Positions 14,061 through 21,959 of a stretch of 24,766 bases of DNA are shown in pieces. The notes beneath the pieces were generated by a model. It was not told the origin of the DNA. It worked only from the letters and a program-made list of their open reading frames with translations, and ran no database searches. The translations under genes and the position numbers were made by a program. Within the stretch, counting starts at the first letter, position 1. Every line of letters begins with the position of its first letter. The stretch is from an uncultured Clostridia bacterium (GTDB lineage Bacteria > Bacillota > Clostridia > TANB77 > CAG-508), in the NCBI GenBank assembly GCA_934162615.1, contig CAKPJK010000019.1:1-24766 (forward strand), read 5' to 3'.

Positions 14061-16709
14061 TTATAAGCTTTGTAAGAACATACTGTTTACTTCTGATAAG
14101 TCGGTTGCTGTTATATTTCCATTTTCATCAATGTCTCCTGCAATTTTAAGCGTTCCTTCTAAATGCACTATGTCTAATGCTGCTGCGTTGATTGTTGATA
14201 AATCTTGTGCCGTAACTTTTCCATCTCCACTAAAATCTCCCATTATAGCTATATAAAACTCTTTTGTTTCATCATACATATTTATTTGAACTTTCATACC
14301 TGTACCAACAAAATCTTTATTTTGTAATTCTGTTCCATCTTCTAAGAAAATTTTAATGTTTCCATTTGTATTTAAATTTTTGATAAATTCTGTTTTTGTT
14401 GTTTCTCTATTTACTCTTGATATATAACTGTTTTCAATTTTATATGTATCTGAAGATATATATAATTCGTCTAATCCTAATATTTTTTTGTTTTCAGTTA
14501 AATATCTTTCTTTATCAGTTTCATTCAATTCTAAAATATTAGATAACAATTGATTTTTTTGCATAAAATAGCAATATCTATCTTCTTGTTTCTCTGTTGA
14601 TATATTAGATTTTAATTTTTCTATATATGCATCAATTTTCCTTTTAAAAATTTCATATTGTTGTTCATTTGATGTTCCTTCTTTTTGTAGTCCATATTTT
14701 GTTATTGTATATGTAGTTTCCTCATTTGTTAAGTTTTTAAACTCTTCATTTTTGTTTAAAACCTGACTATTAAATACTAATCTTCCGCTTGCCTCTCTAT
14801 GTTTTATTTTAATTTTATAGCCAAAATCCGCATCTATAGTATCATTTGAAGGATTTGGAACATTTCCTATATAACTTTTTTCATATACTACATTTCCTTG
14901 TGTATCAACAATTTTAAGATTTGCATATTCGTCTGTAAAATACGCATGTGAGCTCATATTGTTACTAATAACTTGTATATTTTTATTTTCCATATTCATT
15001 TTTAATTTTGCAAATTCACTATCTCCAAGGCCTCTAAATGAAATCATTGTATCTGATGCAAGTGTGTCTGTATTTATTTTTTTATATTCTATATTTTTTT
15101 CATTTATAGTATTTTCTTTTACAACCATGTACTCATATTGATAACTATATGCATTATTTTTTGGTTTTGGAATTTGTATTCTATAAACTCCAGCAGGTAT
15201 ATTGTTTACTACAATATTTTTATCTTCAATAGTTATTTCTTTTACAACATTTTTTCCATCTTTTATATATATTTTTTGACCTTTTATTTGTTCAAAATCA
15301 TTAATAGAAATATTAAGTTTTATGCTTCCTTTCATATTGTATTTTTTAATGTCTTGATTACTAACTAATGAATATTTTCCTTCTAGATTAAGGTCTTTTC
15401 TAATTTGTTCAGCTTTTTGGTCTGTATCTACTAAGTCTCTTAAATAATATATAAATGGCATATCCTGTTCATATATTTCTGCTTGAATATCTTCTGATGG
15501 TGTTATTTTATATGAATTTAAATATGGAATTACATTATATCCAGAAACTTCACTAAATGATTTTGCAAACATATCTGATGCATTATATCTTACACCTTGT
15601 TTTGCATATTCTCTATATTTTGAATGTACATATGCCATTGATTTTTCTGGTCCTATTTTATCCAACAAATCTACAAATGAATATAGTTTTTGTTGATAAC
15701 TTAATTCATTATAGTTTGATACTTTTTCTCTTGCATTTTTTATATTTTCTTCAATATTTAATTTTTTTCCTAGCCATCCTCCATCATTTTCTCTTAAATA
15801 TGTAATTTGATAGTAATGTGCTAATATATTATTCATTACATCTACTAATTGCAAATCTTGATTAGCTAAACTTCCTTCATATCCATGTCCAAATTCATGT
15901 AAATTTAGCCATCCTCTACTTAAATATCCTGATATACTATCGCCATTTTGTGCTGTATGGTTTGCACTATAATATGCAGCCCCTGCCCCATGTTTATTTG
16001 CTTTTACAAAAAATTTTGTTTTTATATTTTTGTTTAAGCTATTGTCTGTATCATATGATAACCCTAAATATCTATCATATTGTTCAACAAAATCATGATA
16101 ATATTCTAGCATTTCATCTATTGATTTGAAGTTATAACTGTTTCCGTCATTTCTTACTATTAAATCTCTATCTTTTATTGGCACTAAAAATGTAGCTCTA
16201 TCATTTTCTATTACCGCATATGAATGATTATTATTTCTCCATTTATTGAAAAATTCTTCTTCATTGTCTTGATAATAATAGTATGTTAATTCTTCTGTTC
16301 CTTGTAAATTTTTCATTTCAATTTTAGGTTCTTCCTCAGTTCCAAAAACTGTTCTTATAAATGGTACACTATCATAATCAACTGTTACTGTAATCCAGTC
16401 TCCATTTTTAGGAATTGTGTAATTTTTTTCTGTTTGACTATCATTATTCAAACATTGTAATGTCAAGTCTTGATTTAATTTTTTATTTGTTTGTCTTATT
16501 TCAAAGCTTGCTCCTTGTTTCATATAAATTCCTAAGTTTTGTCTGTCGTGCCCGTTTCCTCTATATGTTCCTGTAATGTTTATGTCTGATATACTTGGTA
16601 ATGTGTATATATTTTTTTGAATTATTGTTTCGGCTTTTATTATAGATTTATTTCCTAAAATAATTGTTGCTATTATTGCTATAATAGCTATTTTTTTTAT
16701 TTTTTTCAT
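14061..16709 (-). CDS. Secreted M60-like metalloprotease with C-terminal dockerin
   Basis: The 882-aa protein opens with a clear signal peptide (basic MKKIKK, hydrophobic core, likely cleavage after KA near residue 26). Next comes a beta-rich domain with GIYMKQGASFEIRQ, as seen ahead of M60/enhancin catalytic domains. The zinc motif HEFGH lies at 271-275. In M60 the third ligand is a Glu before a conserved NN; here the matching place reads LVDVMNN with Asp 290. M60 enzymes cut mucins and other glycoproteins. The tail (about 823-882) is a dockerin-type pair of calcium loops, GDFSGDGKVTAQDL and GDIDENGNITATDL, which should bind a cohesin on a scaffold or the cell surface. AAGGAG precedes the ATG. 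It appears monocistronic. Target glycoprotein is unknown. Confidence 0.82.
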   Translation of the reverse strand: MKKIKKIAIIAIIATIILGNKSIIKAETIIQKNIYTLPSISDINITGTYRGNGHDRQNLGIYMKQGASFEIRQTNKKLNQDLTLQCLNNDSQTEKNYTIPKNGDWITVTVDYDSVPFIRTVFGTEEEPKIEMKNLQGTEELTYYYYQDNEEEFFNKWRNNNHSYAVIENDRATFLVPIKDRDLIVRNDGNSYNFKSIDEMLEYYHDFVEQYDRYLGLSYDTDNSLNKNIKTKFFVKANKHGAGAAYYSANHTAQNGDSISGYLSRGWLNLHEFGHGYEGSLANQDLQLVDVMNNILAHYYQITYLRENDGGWLGKKLNIEENIKNAREKVSNYNELSYQQKLYSFVDLLDKIGPEKSMAYVHSKYREYAKQGVRYNASDMFAKSFSEVSGYNVIPYLNSYKITPSEDIQAEIYEQDMPFIYYLRDLVDTDQKAEQIRKDLNLEGKYSLVSNQDIKKYNMKGSIKLNISINDFEQIKGQKIYIKDGKNVVKEITIEDKNIVVNNIPAGVYRIQIPKPKNNAYSYQYEYMVVKENTINEKNIEYKKINTDTLASDTMISFRGLGDSEFAKLKMNMENKNIQVISNNMSSHAYFTDEYANLKIVDTQGNVVYEKSYIGNVPNPSNDTIDADFGYKIKIKHREASGRLVFNSQVLNKNEEFKNLTNEETTYTITKYGLQKEGTSNEQQYEIFKRKIDAYIEKLKSNISTEKQEDRYCYFMQKNQLLSNILELNETDKERYLTENKKILGLDELYISSDTYKIENSYISRVNRETTKTEFIKNLNTNGNIKIFLEDGTELQNKDFVGTGMKVQINMYDETKEFYIAIMGDFSGDGKVTAQDLSTINAAALDIVHLEGTLKIAGDIDENGNITATDLSEVNSMFLQSL

Positions 16710-16740
16710 AATTTTCTCCTTTTTTACAATATTCTTCTAT

Positions 16741-16769
16741 ATTATATCATATTTTATGTAAATAATCAA
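16741..16769 (-). promoter_or_regulatory. Promoter of the M60-like protease gene
   Basis: TTGATT (16764-16769), a 17-bp spacer and TATAAT (16741-16746) on the minus strand. The spacer ATTTACATAAAATATGA partly resembles those of the rpsB and RNase J promoters. Confidence 0.7.
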
Positions 16770-16792
16770 TCTTAAAAAAATTTAAAAAATTA

Positions 16793-16821
16793 TTGTTTTT
16801 TGTCGAAAATTGTTGTATTAT
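16793..16821 (+). promoter_or_regulatory. Promoter of the 77-aa orphan gene
   Basis: TTGTTT (16793-16798), a 17-bp spacer and TATTAT (16816-16821), with TTG just before the -10. It is divergent from the protease promoter. Confidence 0.5.
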
Positions 16822-16866
16822 ATTTATCGAAACTTATAAACGAACCACAACTTTAGGAGGACAATT

Positions 16867-17100
16867 ATGATTGATGTAATTGAATCAAACGAAAAAATCA
16901 TTTTAGTATGTAATTACAAAGATGAGCGATACATACTGGATGATATAATGGCAACAGAGTTTCCGGAGCTCGAATACACACCAAGTAAGTACCGGGAAAA
17001 ACCTGCAATCTTTTTAAATAAAAGTGTACTTCCAGAAAAATATCGAAATTATAAGACTATGCAGTCTCTTATCGATAAAAATATTTCGCGAGCTAGTTAA
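16867..17100 (+). CDS. Hypothetical 77-aa protein
   Basis: Not recognised. A soluble, acidic-then-basic small protein: MIDVIESNEKIILVCNYKDE, then a short helix (LDDIMATEFPELEY), a KYREKPAIFLNKSVLP strand-turn and a C-terminal helix ending SRAS. It looks like a compact alpha/beta unit; there is no membrane segment, signal peptide or cysteine cluster (one Cys). The ribosome-binding site AGGAGG is perfect and the gene has its own promoter and a strong terminator, so it is a real, separately expressed gene. Its base use is like its neighbours, apart from more GC near GAGCTCGAATACACACC. Neighbours give no functional link. Confidence 0.7.
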   Translation: MIDVIESNEKIILVCNYKDERYILDDIMATEFPELEYTPSKYREKPAIFLNKSVLPEKYRNYKTMQSLIDKNISRAS

Positions 17101-17115
17101 ATTAAAGGTTCATTG

Positions 17116-17141
17116 GGACTCCCACTATGGGGGTCCTTTTT
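17116..17141 (+). terminator. Terminator of the 77-aa gene
   Basis: GGACTCCC (17116-17123), loop ACTAT, GGGGGTCC (17129-17136), then U5. Eight pairs with one G-U. It starts 15 bp after the stop codon. Confidence 0.9.
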
Positions 17142-17209
17142 ATATAAAAATTAGCAAATTTGAAGAAATTTATTTATATAAATTTTATTTTATTTTTTTG
17201 ATATTTTAC

Positions 17210-17238
17210 TTGAATTTATTTGAATTTTAGTATAGTAT
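17210..17238 (+). promoter_or_regulatory. Possible promoter of the DUF4912-GH57 pair
   Basis: TTGAAT (17210-17215) with TAGTAT at 17 bp (17233-17238) or TATAGT at 15 bp (17231-17236). The region is extremely AT-rich, so the exact boxes are uncertain. The only other thing seen in 17142-17275 is the AGGAGG ribosome-binding site at 17264. Confidence 0.4.
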
Positions 17239-17275
17239 ATATAGAAGAAAAATAGAGATTACATAGGAGGAAAAA

Positions 17276-18109
17276 ATGCCAAGAAAATCTAAAGATGAAA
17301 TAGAAAAAATAGAAAATAAAAAATCCACAACTACTAAAAAAACTTCAAAAAAAGCCACGAACACAAATGCTTCAACTAAAAAAAGTACAACTGCAAAGGC
17401 TTCAATCAAAAAGACATCAACAACTAAAAAGACCACAGCCACAAAAAAGACAACCCCTAAAAAAGCAACCACAAAAAAAGTTACAACAAAAAAATCTTCT
17501 ACAAAGAAAAGGACTGAAAAAAAAGTATTGCCAACAGAATACTATGATCTACCACAAAAATACAACAAAACAGTTGTAAAGGTTTTGGCACAAACACCAA
17601 AAACACTATTTGTATACTGGGAAATTTCTGATGATGATATTGAAAAATTCAAAAAAGATTATGGAGAGAACTTTTTTGAAACTACAAGACCAGTCTTAAT
17701 AATACATAATGACACATTAAACTATAGTTTTGAAGTTGAAATAAATGATTTTGCAAATAGTTGGTATTTACATGTTAATGATAGCAAATCAGATTATAGA
17801 ATCGAACTTGGTAGACGTCCTTTTCAAGTTAATGAAAACATTAAAACAGATTACATATATGTAAGTTCTTCAAACGAAATTGAATCTCCTAATGACCATA
17901 TTTTATTTAATAATTCACAAAAAATGGTTTATTACAGAAATGTAAAAACAAATGTTGAAACAGCAAAACCATTTACATCACTATCATTTATCAAAAATAT
18001 GGGCAAAATTTATGAGATATATGACCTATATCAAGAATTATACAAAAACGAGGAAAACATTGAAGATTTAACAAATCCATCTTCACACACATCTTCACAA
18101 TTTAAATAA
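17276..18109 (+). CDS. DUF4912 protein with a Lys/Thr-rich N-terminal tail
   Basis: The 277-aa protein has two parts. Residues about 1-82 are low-complexity Lys, Thr and Ala/Ser (KKTTATKKTTPKKATTKK and similar), histone-H1-like, probably disordered and able to bind polyanions. Residues about 87-240 form the DUF4912 domain: YYDLPQKYNKTVVKVLAQTP, KTLFVYWEISDDDIEKF, then SWYLHVNDSKSDYRIELGRR. The YWEI motif and the beta-sandwich-like pattern resemble carbohydrate-binding folds; that comparison is inference. It lies 72 bp before a GH57 branching enzyme, an association I recall for this domain, so a role in glycogen-type polymer binding is plausible. AGGAGG precedes the ATG. Module D starts at the base after the stop. 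Confidence 0.85.
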   Translation: MPRKSKDEIEKIENKKSTTTKKTSKKATNTNASTKKSTTAKASIKKTSTTKKTTATKKTTPKKATTKKVTTKKSSTKKRTEKKVLPTEYYDLPQKYNKTVVKVLAQTPKTLFVYWEISDDDIEKFKKDYGENFFETTRPVLIIHNDTLNYSFEVEINDFANSWYLHVNDSKSDYRIELGRRPFQVNENIKTDYIYVSSSNEIESPNDHILFNNSQKMVYYRNVKTNVETAKPFTSLSFIKNMGKIYEIYDLYQELYKNEENIEDLTNPSSHTSSQFK

Positions 18110-18141
18110 TGAGGCAAGTAGGACATTCCTAATTTGTCTCA
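18110..18141 (+). repeat. 3'-end palindromic module D (after the DUF4912 gene)
   Basis: It starts at the base right after the stop codon: TGAGGCAA, GTAGGACATTCCTAA, TTTGTCTCA. The outer arms pair over 8 bp (one mismatch), and AGGA-CAT-TCCT forms an inner stem. There is no U run, so read-through into the branching-enzyme gene is likely. Confidence 0.75.
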
Positions 18142-18181
18142 CAATTTTAATTATTAGCAAATAATCGAAGGGAGAATTACA

Positions 18182-19822
18182 ATGCAAGAGAAAAAAGGTT
18201 ATGTAAGTTTTGTATTACATGCACATCTTCCATTTATTCATCACCCAGAAAGTGATGATTACTTAGAGGAATCATGGTTATATGAAGCAATTTCAGAAAC
18301 ATATATACCATTACTTACAAATTTCAAAAAATTAGTTGATGAAGGGGTAGATTTTAGAATTACAATGTCTATGACACCTCCCCTTCTTTCAATGTTAGAT
18401 AATAAATTATTGCAAAAAAAATACATTAATTATTTAAAAAAATTAATTGAACTTTCTAAAAAGGAAGTTGTTAGAACCGCTGGAAATGAACGTTTAAACA
18501 GACTATCACATTATTATTTAGATAGATATTCTAATGATTTACATTTATTTAAAGACATTTTTAACTGTGATTTAATTAGTCAATTCAAACATTTTCAAGA
18601 TATTGGAGTTTTAGAAATTATCACGTGTGGAGCAACACATGGTTACTTCCCTATCTTGTATGTAAACGAAAAAACTGTTAAAGCACAAATTGCCGTTGGA
18701 GTTCAAACTTATAAGAGATATTTTGGTAGACAACCACGTGGAATTTGGCTTCCTGAATGTGGCTATGTTCCAGAAGCAGATAAATATTTAAGAGAATTTG
18801 GTATTGAATATGTAATTACAGAATCACATGGTATTTTATATGCAGACCCAACTCCTGTTTATGGCACTTTTGCACCAATCGTCTCACCTGAAGGTGTTGT
18901 TGCATTTGGACGTGATATAGAATCTTCTAGACAAGTATGGAGTTCTATAAATGGTTACCCTGGTGATTTTAATTATAGGGAGTTCTATCGTGATATCGGT
19001 TATGAAGCAGATTATGACTATATTAAGCCATATATCGCACATAACGGTGTTAGAGTTCATACAGGTATAAAATATTATAGAATAACTGGAAAAACTGAAC
19101 AAAAAGATTATTATGATGTACAATGGGCAAAAGACTCTGCAGAAAAACAAGCTGGCCATTTCTTAGACTGCAGAACAAAACAAATTGCTAACTTGGCTCC
19201 TTGTATGGACAAGCCACCTATCATTTTATGTCCATATGATGCAGAACTTTATGGCCATTGGTGGTATGAAGGTCCATATTGGTTATATATTTTATTTAAG
19301 AAAATTTATTATGATGACTGTAATTTCAAACTAATTACACCATCTGAATATATTGATAAATATCCAGAAATCCAAGTTTCTTCCCCTTGTCGTTCTAGTT
19401 GGGGTGCAAATGGTTATAGTGAAGTATGGTTAAACCCTTCAAACGACTACGTTCATAAACATTTACATGTTGCTGGTGATAGAATGTGTGAGTTGGCAAA
19501 TTTATATCCAGATAGCAAAGGATGGCAGAAAAAGGCTTTGAATCAATGCGCACGAGAATTATTGCTTGCTCAAAGTAGTGACTGGTTATTTATTATTACA
19601 AATGGTACTATGGTTGATTATGCTAAAAAACGTATCAAAGACCACATTGGTCGTTTTACTAAATTGTATTATCAAATTAAAAATGATGAAATTGACTTAG
19701 ATTTCTTAAAAGATATTTCTAAAAAGGATTGCGTATTTCCAGATATAGATTATAAAATTTATCGGGGATTGAGGGACGTTCCTTTTTTTCCCTTTTTTCA
19801 GGGATTAAGGGACACCCCTTAA
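18182..19822 (+). CDS. 1,4-alpha-glucan branching enzyme, GH57
   Basis: This enzyme makes alpha-1,6 branches in glycogen. The 546-aa protein starts GYVSFVLHAHLPFIHHPE, the GH57 N-terminal motif. It contains WLPECGYVPEAD, with the probable nucleophile Glu 192, and PYDAELYGHWWYEGP, with the probable acid/base Asp 353, matching the five-motif pattern of GH57 branching enzymes. The C-terminal helical part (SSWGANGYSEVWLN, LLLAQSSDWLFIITNG) is also conserved. GAAGGGAGA precedes the ATG. The last 19 residues (528-546) are not part of the family: they are translated from palindromic module E, which has replaced the native stop. It is paired with the DUF4912 gene, probably as one unit for glycogen synthesis in the cytoplasm. 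Confidence 0.9.
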   Translation: MQEKKGYVSFVLHAHLPFIHHPESDDYLEESWLYEAISETYIPLLTNFKKLVDEGVDFRITMSMTPPLLSMLDNKLLQKKYINYLKKLIELSKKEVVRTAGNERLNRLSHYYLDRYSNDLHLFKDIFNCDLISQFKHFQDIGVLEIITCGATHGYFPILYVNEKTVKAQIAVGVQTYKRYFGRQPRGIWLPECGYVPEADKYLREFGIEYVITESHGILYADPTPVYGTFAPIVSPEGVVAFGRDIESSRQVWSSINGYPGDFNYREFYRDIGYEADYDYIKPYIAHNGVRVHTGIKYYRITGKTEQKDYYDVQWAKDSAEKQAGHFLDCRTKQIANLAPCMDKPPIILCPYDAELYGHWWYEGPYWLYILFKKIYYDDCNFKLITPSEYIDKYPEIQVSSPCRSSWGANGYSEVWLNPSNDYVHKHLHVAGDRMCELANLYPDSKGWQKKALNQCARELLLAQSSDWLFIITNGTMVDYAKKRIKDHIGRFTKLYYQIKNDEIDLDFLKDISKKDCVFPDIDYKIYRGLRDVPFFPFFQGLRDTP

Positions 19823-19830
19823 TCTCTTTT
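19763..19830 (+). repeat. 3'-end palindromic module E (double; branching-enzyme tail and terminator)
   Basis: Two related units stand in tandem: GGGATTGAGGGACGTTCCTT (from 19765) and GGGATTAAGGGACACCCCTT (from 19801). The second folds GATTAAGGG/CCCTTAATC with an ACAC loop and is followed by a U run, forming an intrinsic terminator. The pair is translated as the last 19 residues of the branching enzyme; its TAA stop is inside the second unit's stem. Confidence 0.85.
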
Positions 19831-19901
19831 TTTGACTTTTCTTGGTTTGAAAAGAATTAAATTTGAAATAGCCAAATCACTATTTTATTTATTTTGCATA
19901 C

Positions 19902-19907
19902 TATAAT
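19902..19907 (+). promoter_or_regulatory. Possible -10 box of ytxC
   Basis: A perfect TATAAT about 50 bp upstream of the ATG, after a terminator. No convincing -35 is visible; a sporulation sigma factor could be used instead. Confidence 0.35.
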
Positions 19908-19956
19908 GTATAACTTTCTAAAGTTTAGCAGATAATATAAAAGAAGGGAGAAACTC

Positions 19957-20829
19957 ATGAAATCTATATGTATAAAAACAAATAATGAAAATCTATTAAA
20001 TTATCTACTAAACGAACTTGACTATATCGATGTAAAACCTGTAGCAATTTCAAAAAATCAATTTAAAAACTACAAAAACATAATTATCCACTATAGTGGA
20101 AATGACAACAAGAAATTTGTTCATGAAGTTTCTTGTATACTTTCATGTCTTGTTATAGATGAGTTAGAAGAGTCCTTTCTAAAGATGATTTTGTTAAAAA
20201 ACTATTTTTATTTCAATTCTACTGAAATGAAGCATATTTTAGAACTTTGTTATGAAATTTTTTCAGATGATTTTAATACGTATTTTGATAAAAAATATAA
20301 TCTTTTAATTGAAAGTTTTGAAAATTATTTAGTTACTAATAAATCTATTATTTTAACAGGTTTTATAAATTTTCGTATTAAAAATTATATAACAATTTTA
20401 GAAGATGTTGTTGATGAAGCAGTTAATTCTTTTGTTGTCGAAAAAGAATATTTGGAGTTTATCTCACTTTTAAAAATGTATGTTAATTCACAAAATTCTA
20501 ATTGTGATATTGTTCATTTAATTTATAATAACAACAATTCTACTTTATTGGATAAGGATAAAAATCAAATTAATGTTTCTGATGATATTTTTAAAGCAAA
20601 ATATTTGTCTGATATTTCTTTTTCTTCTAATGATTATGCTTTGAATACATTGCTTACACTTATTCCTAAAAAAATTTATATTCATCTTATTGATAATTGT
20701 ATTGATGAATTTATCCACACTATTTCTCTTATTTTTGAGAATAAAGTAGAAATCTGTACTGATTGTAGCATATGCAAAATTTACAAAAATAATCCTATAA
20801 ATATAAAAAAGACCTTTATTAAAAAATAA
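19957..20829 (+). CDS. ytxC: YtxC-like sporulation protein
   Basis: The 290-aa protein matches the YtxC family layout: a variable N-terminal half with helices, then FINFRIKNYITILEDVVDEA, and a conserved C-terminal part with LNTLLTLIPKKIYIHLID followed by a Cys cluster CTDCSICKIY. The family is found in endospore formers; its molecular role is not known to me. No signal peptide or membrane span is seen. An AGAAGGGAGA ribosome-binding site precedes the ATG. It is convergent with gpr, another spore gene, and the two share a bidirectional terminator that contains the ytxC stop codon. Early codons favour A and C at third positions, later ones T. Confidence 0.78.
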   Translation: MKSICIKTNNENLLNYLLNELDYIDVKPVAISKNQFKNYKNIIIHYSGNDNKKFVHEVSCILSCLVIDELEESFLKMILLKNYFYFNSTEMKHILELCYEIFSDDFNTYFDKKYNLLIESFENYLVTNKSIILTGFINFRIKNYITILEDVVDEAVNSFVVEKEYLEFISLLKMYVNSQNSNCDIVHLIYNNNNSTLLDKDKNQINVSDDIFKAKYLSDISFSSNDYALNTLLTLIPKKIYIHLIDNCIDEFIHTISLIFENKVEICTDCSICKIYKNNPINIKKTFIKK

Positions 20830-20841
20830 TTTAGGTCTTTT
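20807..20841. terminator. Bidirectional terminator between ytxC and gpr
   Basis: Arms AAAAGACCT (20807-20815) and AGGTCTTTT (20833-20841), with an inner TTATT/AATAA pairing. The ytxC stop codon is inside the inner stem. U-rich tracts follow on both strands, so it can end both convergent transcripts. Confidence 0.85.
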
Positions 20842-20891
20842 AATTTTAATTACAATTTACAATCTCTGCAATTAAAATATTTTTGAATTTT

Positions 20892-21896
20892 TTACATACT
20901 CATATTAATGCCTTTTGCAACAACCTCTGTCATATTTTCTATTAAATCATCTATTTCTTTTGGAGTAACAATTAAATTGTAATCTCCAGGAATTAATGCT
21001 TCTTTAATTTCTTCATAATTATCCTGTTCTTTTAATTCATTTAAATATTCATTTGATTTTGCTTCTTGTTGTAATTTTGTTATAAATAAGTCTAAACAAT
21101 CATTTACAAGTACTGCTGTTTCCACACATGTTGGTATTCCTATTGCTATTACAGGTATCCCCAATGTTTCTACACTTATCTCTGCCCTTTTGTTTCCAAC
21201 TCCTGCACCAGGCACAATTCCAGTATCTGAAAGTTGAATGGTACTGCTAATCCTTTCTATGCTTCTTGAAGCTAACGCATCAATTACAATTACTAATTTA
21301 GGATGAATATTGTCTACTATTCCCTTTAAAATTTCTACTGTTTCTATTCCAGTTGTTCCTAAAACTCCTGGTGATATTGCACTTACCATTCGCGTTCCTT
21401 CTTCTACATATTGTGGTAAATAATTTATTATATGTCTTGTTACTTCAATGTCATTTACAACTTTGGGGCCTAAACTGTCTGGTGTTACATATATGTTTCC
21501 AAGGCCAACTACGAGAATTTCTCCTTGTTTATCTACATGCCAGTCTAGTATTTTTGTTAATTCCTTTGATAATATTTCTGCCGATTTTTCTATGTCTTCA
21601 TCTTGGGCAATTTTTAATTTTTTGATGTCTATTGTTATATAGTTTCCTATTGGTTTGCCTATTGCTTTTTGTCCTTCTTCATTTGTTATTTTTACTCTTT
21701 CTATTGCTATATTTTCATTTATTTCTTCCTTTTCACTTTCTATTCCATTTATTTCATTTTCTATGCTATTTGCTTTTCTGTAAATGTCTCTTCTTTCTGT
21801 TGCTAAGTCTGTTCTAAAATCGAATAGTTCTGTTTCGTTTTTTTGTGTGTCTTCTTTTTTTTGATTTTCTTTTTTTGAAATGTAATCTTCTAACAT
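20892..21896 (-). CDS. gpr: Germination protease GPR
   Basis: GPR (peptidase family A25) degrades small acid-soluble spore proteins when spores germinate. It is made as a zymogen in the forespore. The 334-aa protein has a short N-terminal propeptide region then FRTDLATERRDIY, a strong family signature. The conserved GLGNIYVTPDSLGPKVV carries the likely catalytic Asp near residue 140, and VIDALASRS the second near 206. DTGIVPGAGVGNKR and GIPVIAIGIPTCVE follow. The ATG at 21896 is chosen because the TTG further up at 21905 touches the TAGGAG ribosome-binding site. It shows that the organism forms endospores. The ribosome-binding site lies in the loop of a hairpin. Confidence 0.93.
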   Translation of the reverse strand: MLEDYISKKENQKKEDTQKNETELFDFRTDLATERRDIYRKANSIENEINGIESEKEEINENIAIERVKITNEEGQKAIGKPIGNYITIDIKKLKIAQDEDIEKSAEILSKELTKILDWHVDKQGEILVVGLGNIYVTPDSLGPKVVNDIEVTRHIINYLPQYVEEGTRMVSAISPGVLGTTGIETVEILKGIVDNIHPKLVIVIDALASRSIERISSTIQLSDTGIVPGAGVGNKRAEISVETLGIPVIAIGIPTCVETAVLVNDCLDLFITKLQQEAKSNEYLNELKEQDNYEEIKEALIPGDYNLIVTPKEIDDLIENMTEVVAKGINMSM

Positions 21897-21935
21897 AAAA
21901 ACCAACTCCTACTTTTATAGTATTTGTTGGTTTTT
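21897..21935 (-). promoter_or_regulatory. Hairpin around the gpr ribosome-binding site
   Basis: Arms AAAAACCAAC (21897-21906) and GTTGGTTTTT (21926-21935) are perfectly complementary and enclose 19 nt that hold TAGGAG. On the minus strand the U-rich arm directly meets the gpr ATG. Two readings are possible: a terminator for the surface-protein gene upstream, or a structure affecting gpr translation in read-through transcripts. Confidence 0.5.
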
Positions 21936-21948
21936 GTGTTTTTATTCA
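21918..21948 (-). promoter_or_regulatory. Possible SigG-type promoter of gpr
   Basis: GAATA (within 21943-21948), an 18-bp spacer and AATACTA (21918-21924) on the minus strand, close to the forespore SigG pattern (-35 GHATR, -10 CATNHTA), with one mismatch in the -10. The predicted start would leave a very short leader, so this is tentative. Confidence 0.3.
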
Positions 21949-21959
21949 GTTATATAATT

